The position numbers and the translations under genes are program-made. A stretch of DNA of 5,787 bases from Gemmatimonadota bacterium (GTDB taxonomy: Bacteria > Gemmatimonadota > Gemmatimonadetes > Palauibacterales > Palauibacteraceae), in the NCBI GenBank assembly GCA_029863105.1, contig JAOTWC010000102.1, positions 1 through 5,787 of the forward strand. The letters are read 5' to 3'. The notes below the pieces were generated by a model. It did no database searches, was not told the DNA's origin, and was given only the letters and a program-made list of their open reading frames with translations. Numbering within the stretch: the first letter of the stretch is position 1; every line of letters starts with the position of its first letter. Positions 5,441 through 5,787 of the stretch are shown here, one piece after another.

Positions 5441-5787
5441 TCAGCTGCGCTGCAGGGTGATGTTGCCGCTACCCGTTTCGATATCGATCTGGGCGCTGCC
5501 GCCGTCGCCGATGCGCGCCTGAATCTCGTCGTCCTCCTTGCGGATCAACGTGAGTGGCAGATCGGTCCTCATGTTGCCCGATCCGGTTTCGAGTCTGACG
5601 TGGCCCGCGTACCCGTCCGGCACGGAAATCGTCACGTTTCCCGAGCCCGTATCCACGTTGAAGGACGCGCTTCCAGCCACCGTGACCACGGTGACGTCCC
5701 CGGATCCCGTGTCCACCGAGACCCTGCCGGTGCGCGCTCCCAGTACCTCGACGTCACCCGAGCCTGTGTCGATGCTGAGCTCGGGCG
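5441..5787 (-). CDS. TGSG-repeat beta protein (DUF4097 / adhesin-like), C-terminal part
   Basis: The minus strand is open from the window edge to a TGA at 5443-5441, giving the last 114 residues of a longer protein. It carries five copies of the motif hydrophobic-(D/E)-T-G-S-G-(D/N), at visible residues 6, 25, 45, 66 and 103 for the acidic residue. The first four are spaced 19-21 residues apart and the last 37. Alternating hydrophobic residues around each copy suggest successive beta strands of a right-handed beta-helix or solenoid, as in the DUF4097 / GIN-domain (putative adhesin head) families. These are usually exported, envelope-associated proteins of unclear role. An internal GTG at 5716 is not a start, since the same repeats continue upstream of it. 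The stop is 2 nt from the convergent RDD gene's stop. Confidence 0.82.
   Translation of the reverse strand, partial: PELSIDTGSGDVEVLGARTGRVSVDTGSGDVTVVTVAGSASFNVDTGSGNVTISVPDGYAGHVRLETGSGNMRTDLPLTLIRKEDDEIQARIGDGGSAQIDIETGSGNITLQRS

Noticed and set aside
1..5787. CRISPR array, tRNA/rRNA, transposase, phage or defence genes
   Set aside because: No direct repeat-spacer pattern, RNA gene signature or related protein motif was seen anywhere in the window.

Overview
This is a GC-rich bacterial chromosomal window with eight genes, two of them cut by the window edges, packed with little intergenic space. I see no mobile element, RNA gene or CRISPR array. The mix of genes (TauE/SafE permease, ferritin, lipoprotein FKBP, TrpF-like protein with a diacylglycerol-kinase-type lipid kinase, PDZ-only secreted protein, RDD membrane protein, DUF4097-type TGSG-repeat protein) fits a free-living Gram-negative of the Gemmatimonadota kind. 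That assignment is a guess from gene flavour and composition, since no marker gene is present.

Left block, minus strand, reading right to left: non-heme ferritin (1164-658), FKBP-type prolyl isomerase lipoprotein (661-143) and the start of a TauE/SafE-family permease (124 to the window edge). The first two share an ATGA stop/start overlap and the third follows after 18 nt, so this is almost certainly one operon. Ferritin would store iron in the cytoplasm, the FKBP would act on proteins in the periplasm or at the membrane, and the permease would export small sulfur or organic anions. No shared pathway is evident.

A 159-nt divergent intergenic region (1165-1323) separates this operon from the plus-strand genes. 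It holds a perfect 9-bp inverted repeat.

Middle block, plus strand: a TrpF-like barrel protein (1324-1998) lacking several catalytic residues of true phosphoribosylanthranilate isomerase, then a YegS/DgkB-type lipid kinase (about 1995-2939) with no conventional start codon, overlapping its neighbour's stop as CTGA. After an 89-nt leader with two small inverted repeats and a very strong Shine-Dalgarno comes a secreted protein with two PDZ domains and no protease (3029-4120). An 11-bp GC-rich hairpin (4138-4167) follows.

Right block: an RDD-family membrane protein (4236-5438) whose RDD domain is split by a large soluble insert with a coiled coil. It converges, with only 2 nt between the stop codons, on a minus-strand TGSG-repeat protein of DUF4097 type (5787-5441, 5' end outside the window).

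The most interesting points are the CTGA or frameshift junction between the TrpF-like protein and the lipid kinase, the altered active site of the TrpF-like protein, and the insert-split RDD protein. I do not see a clearly new multi-gene system.
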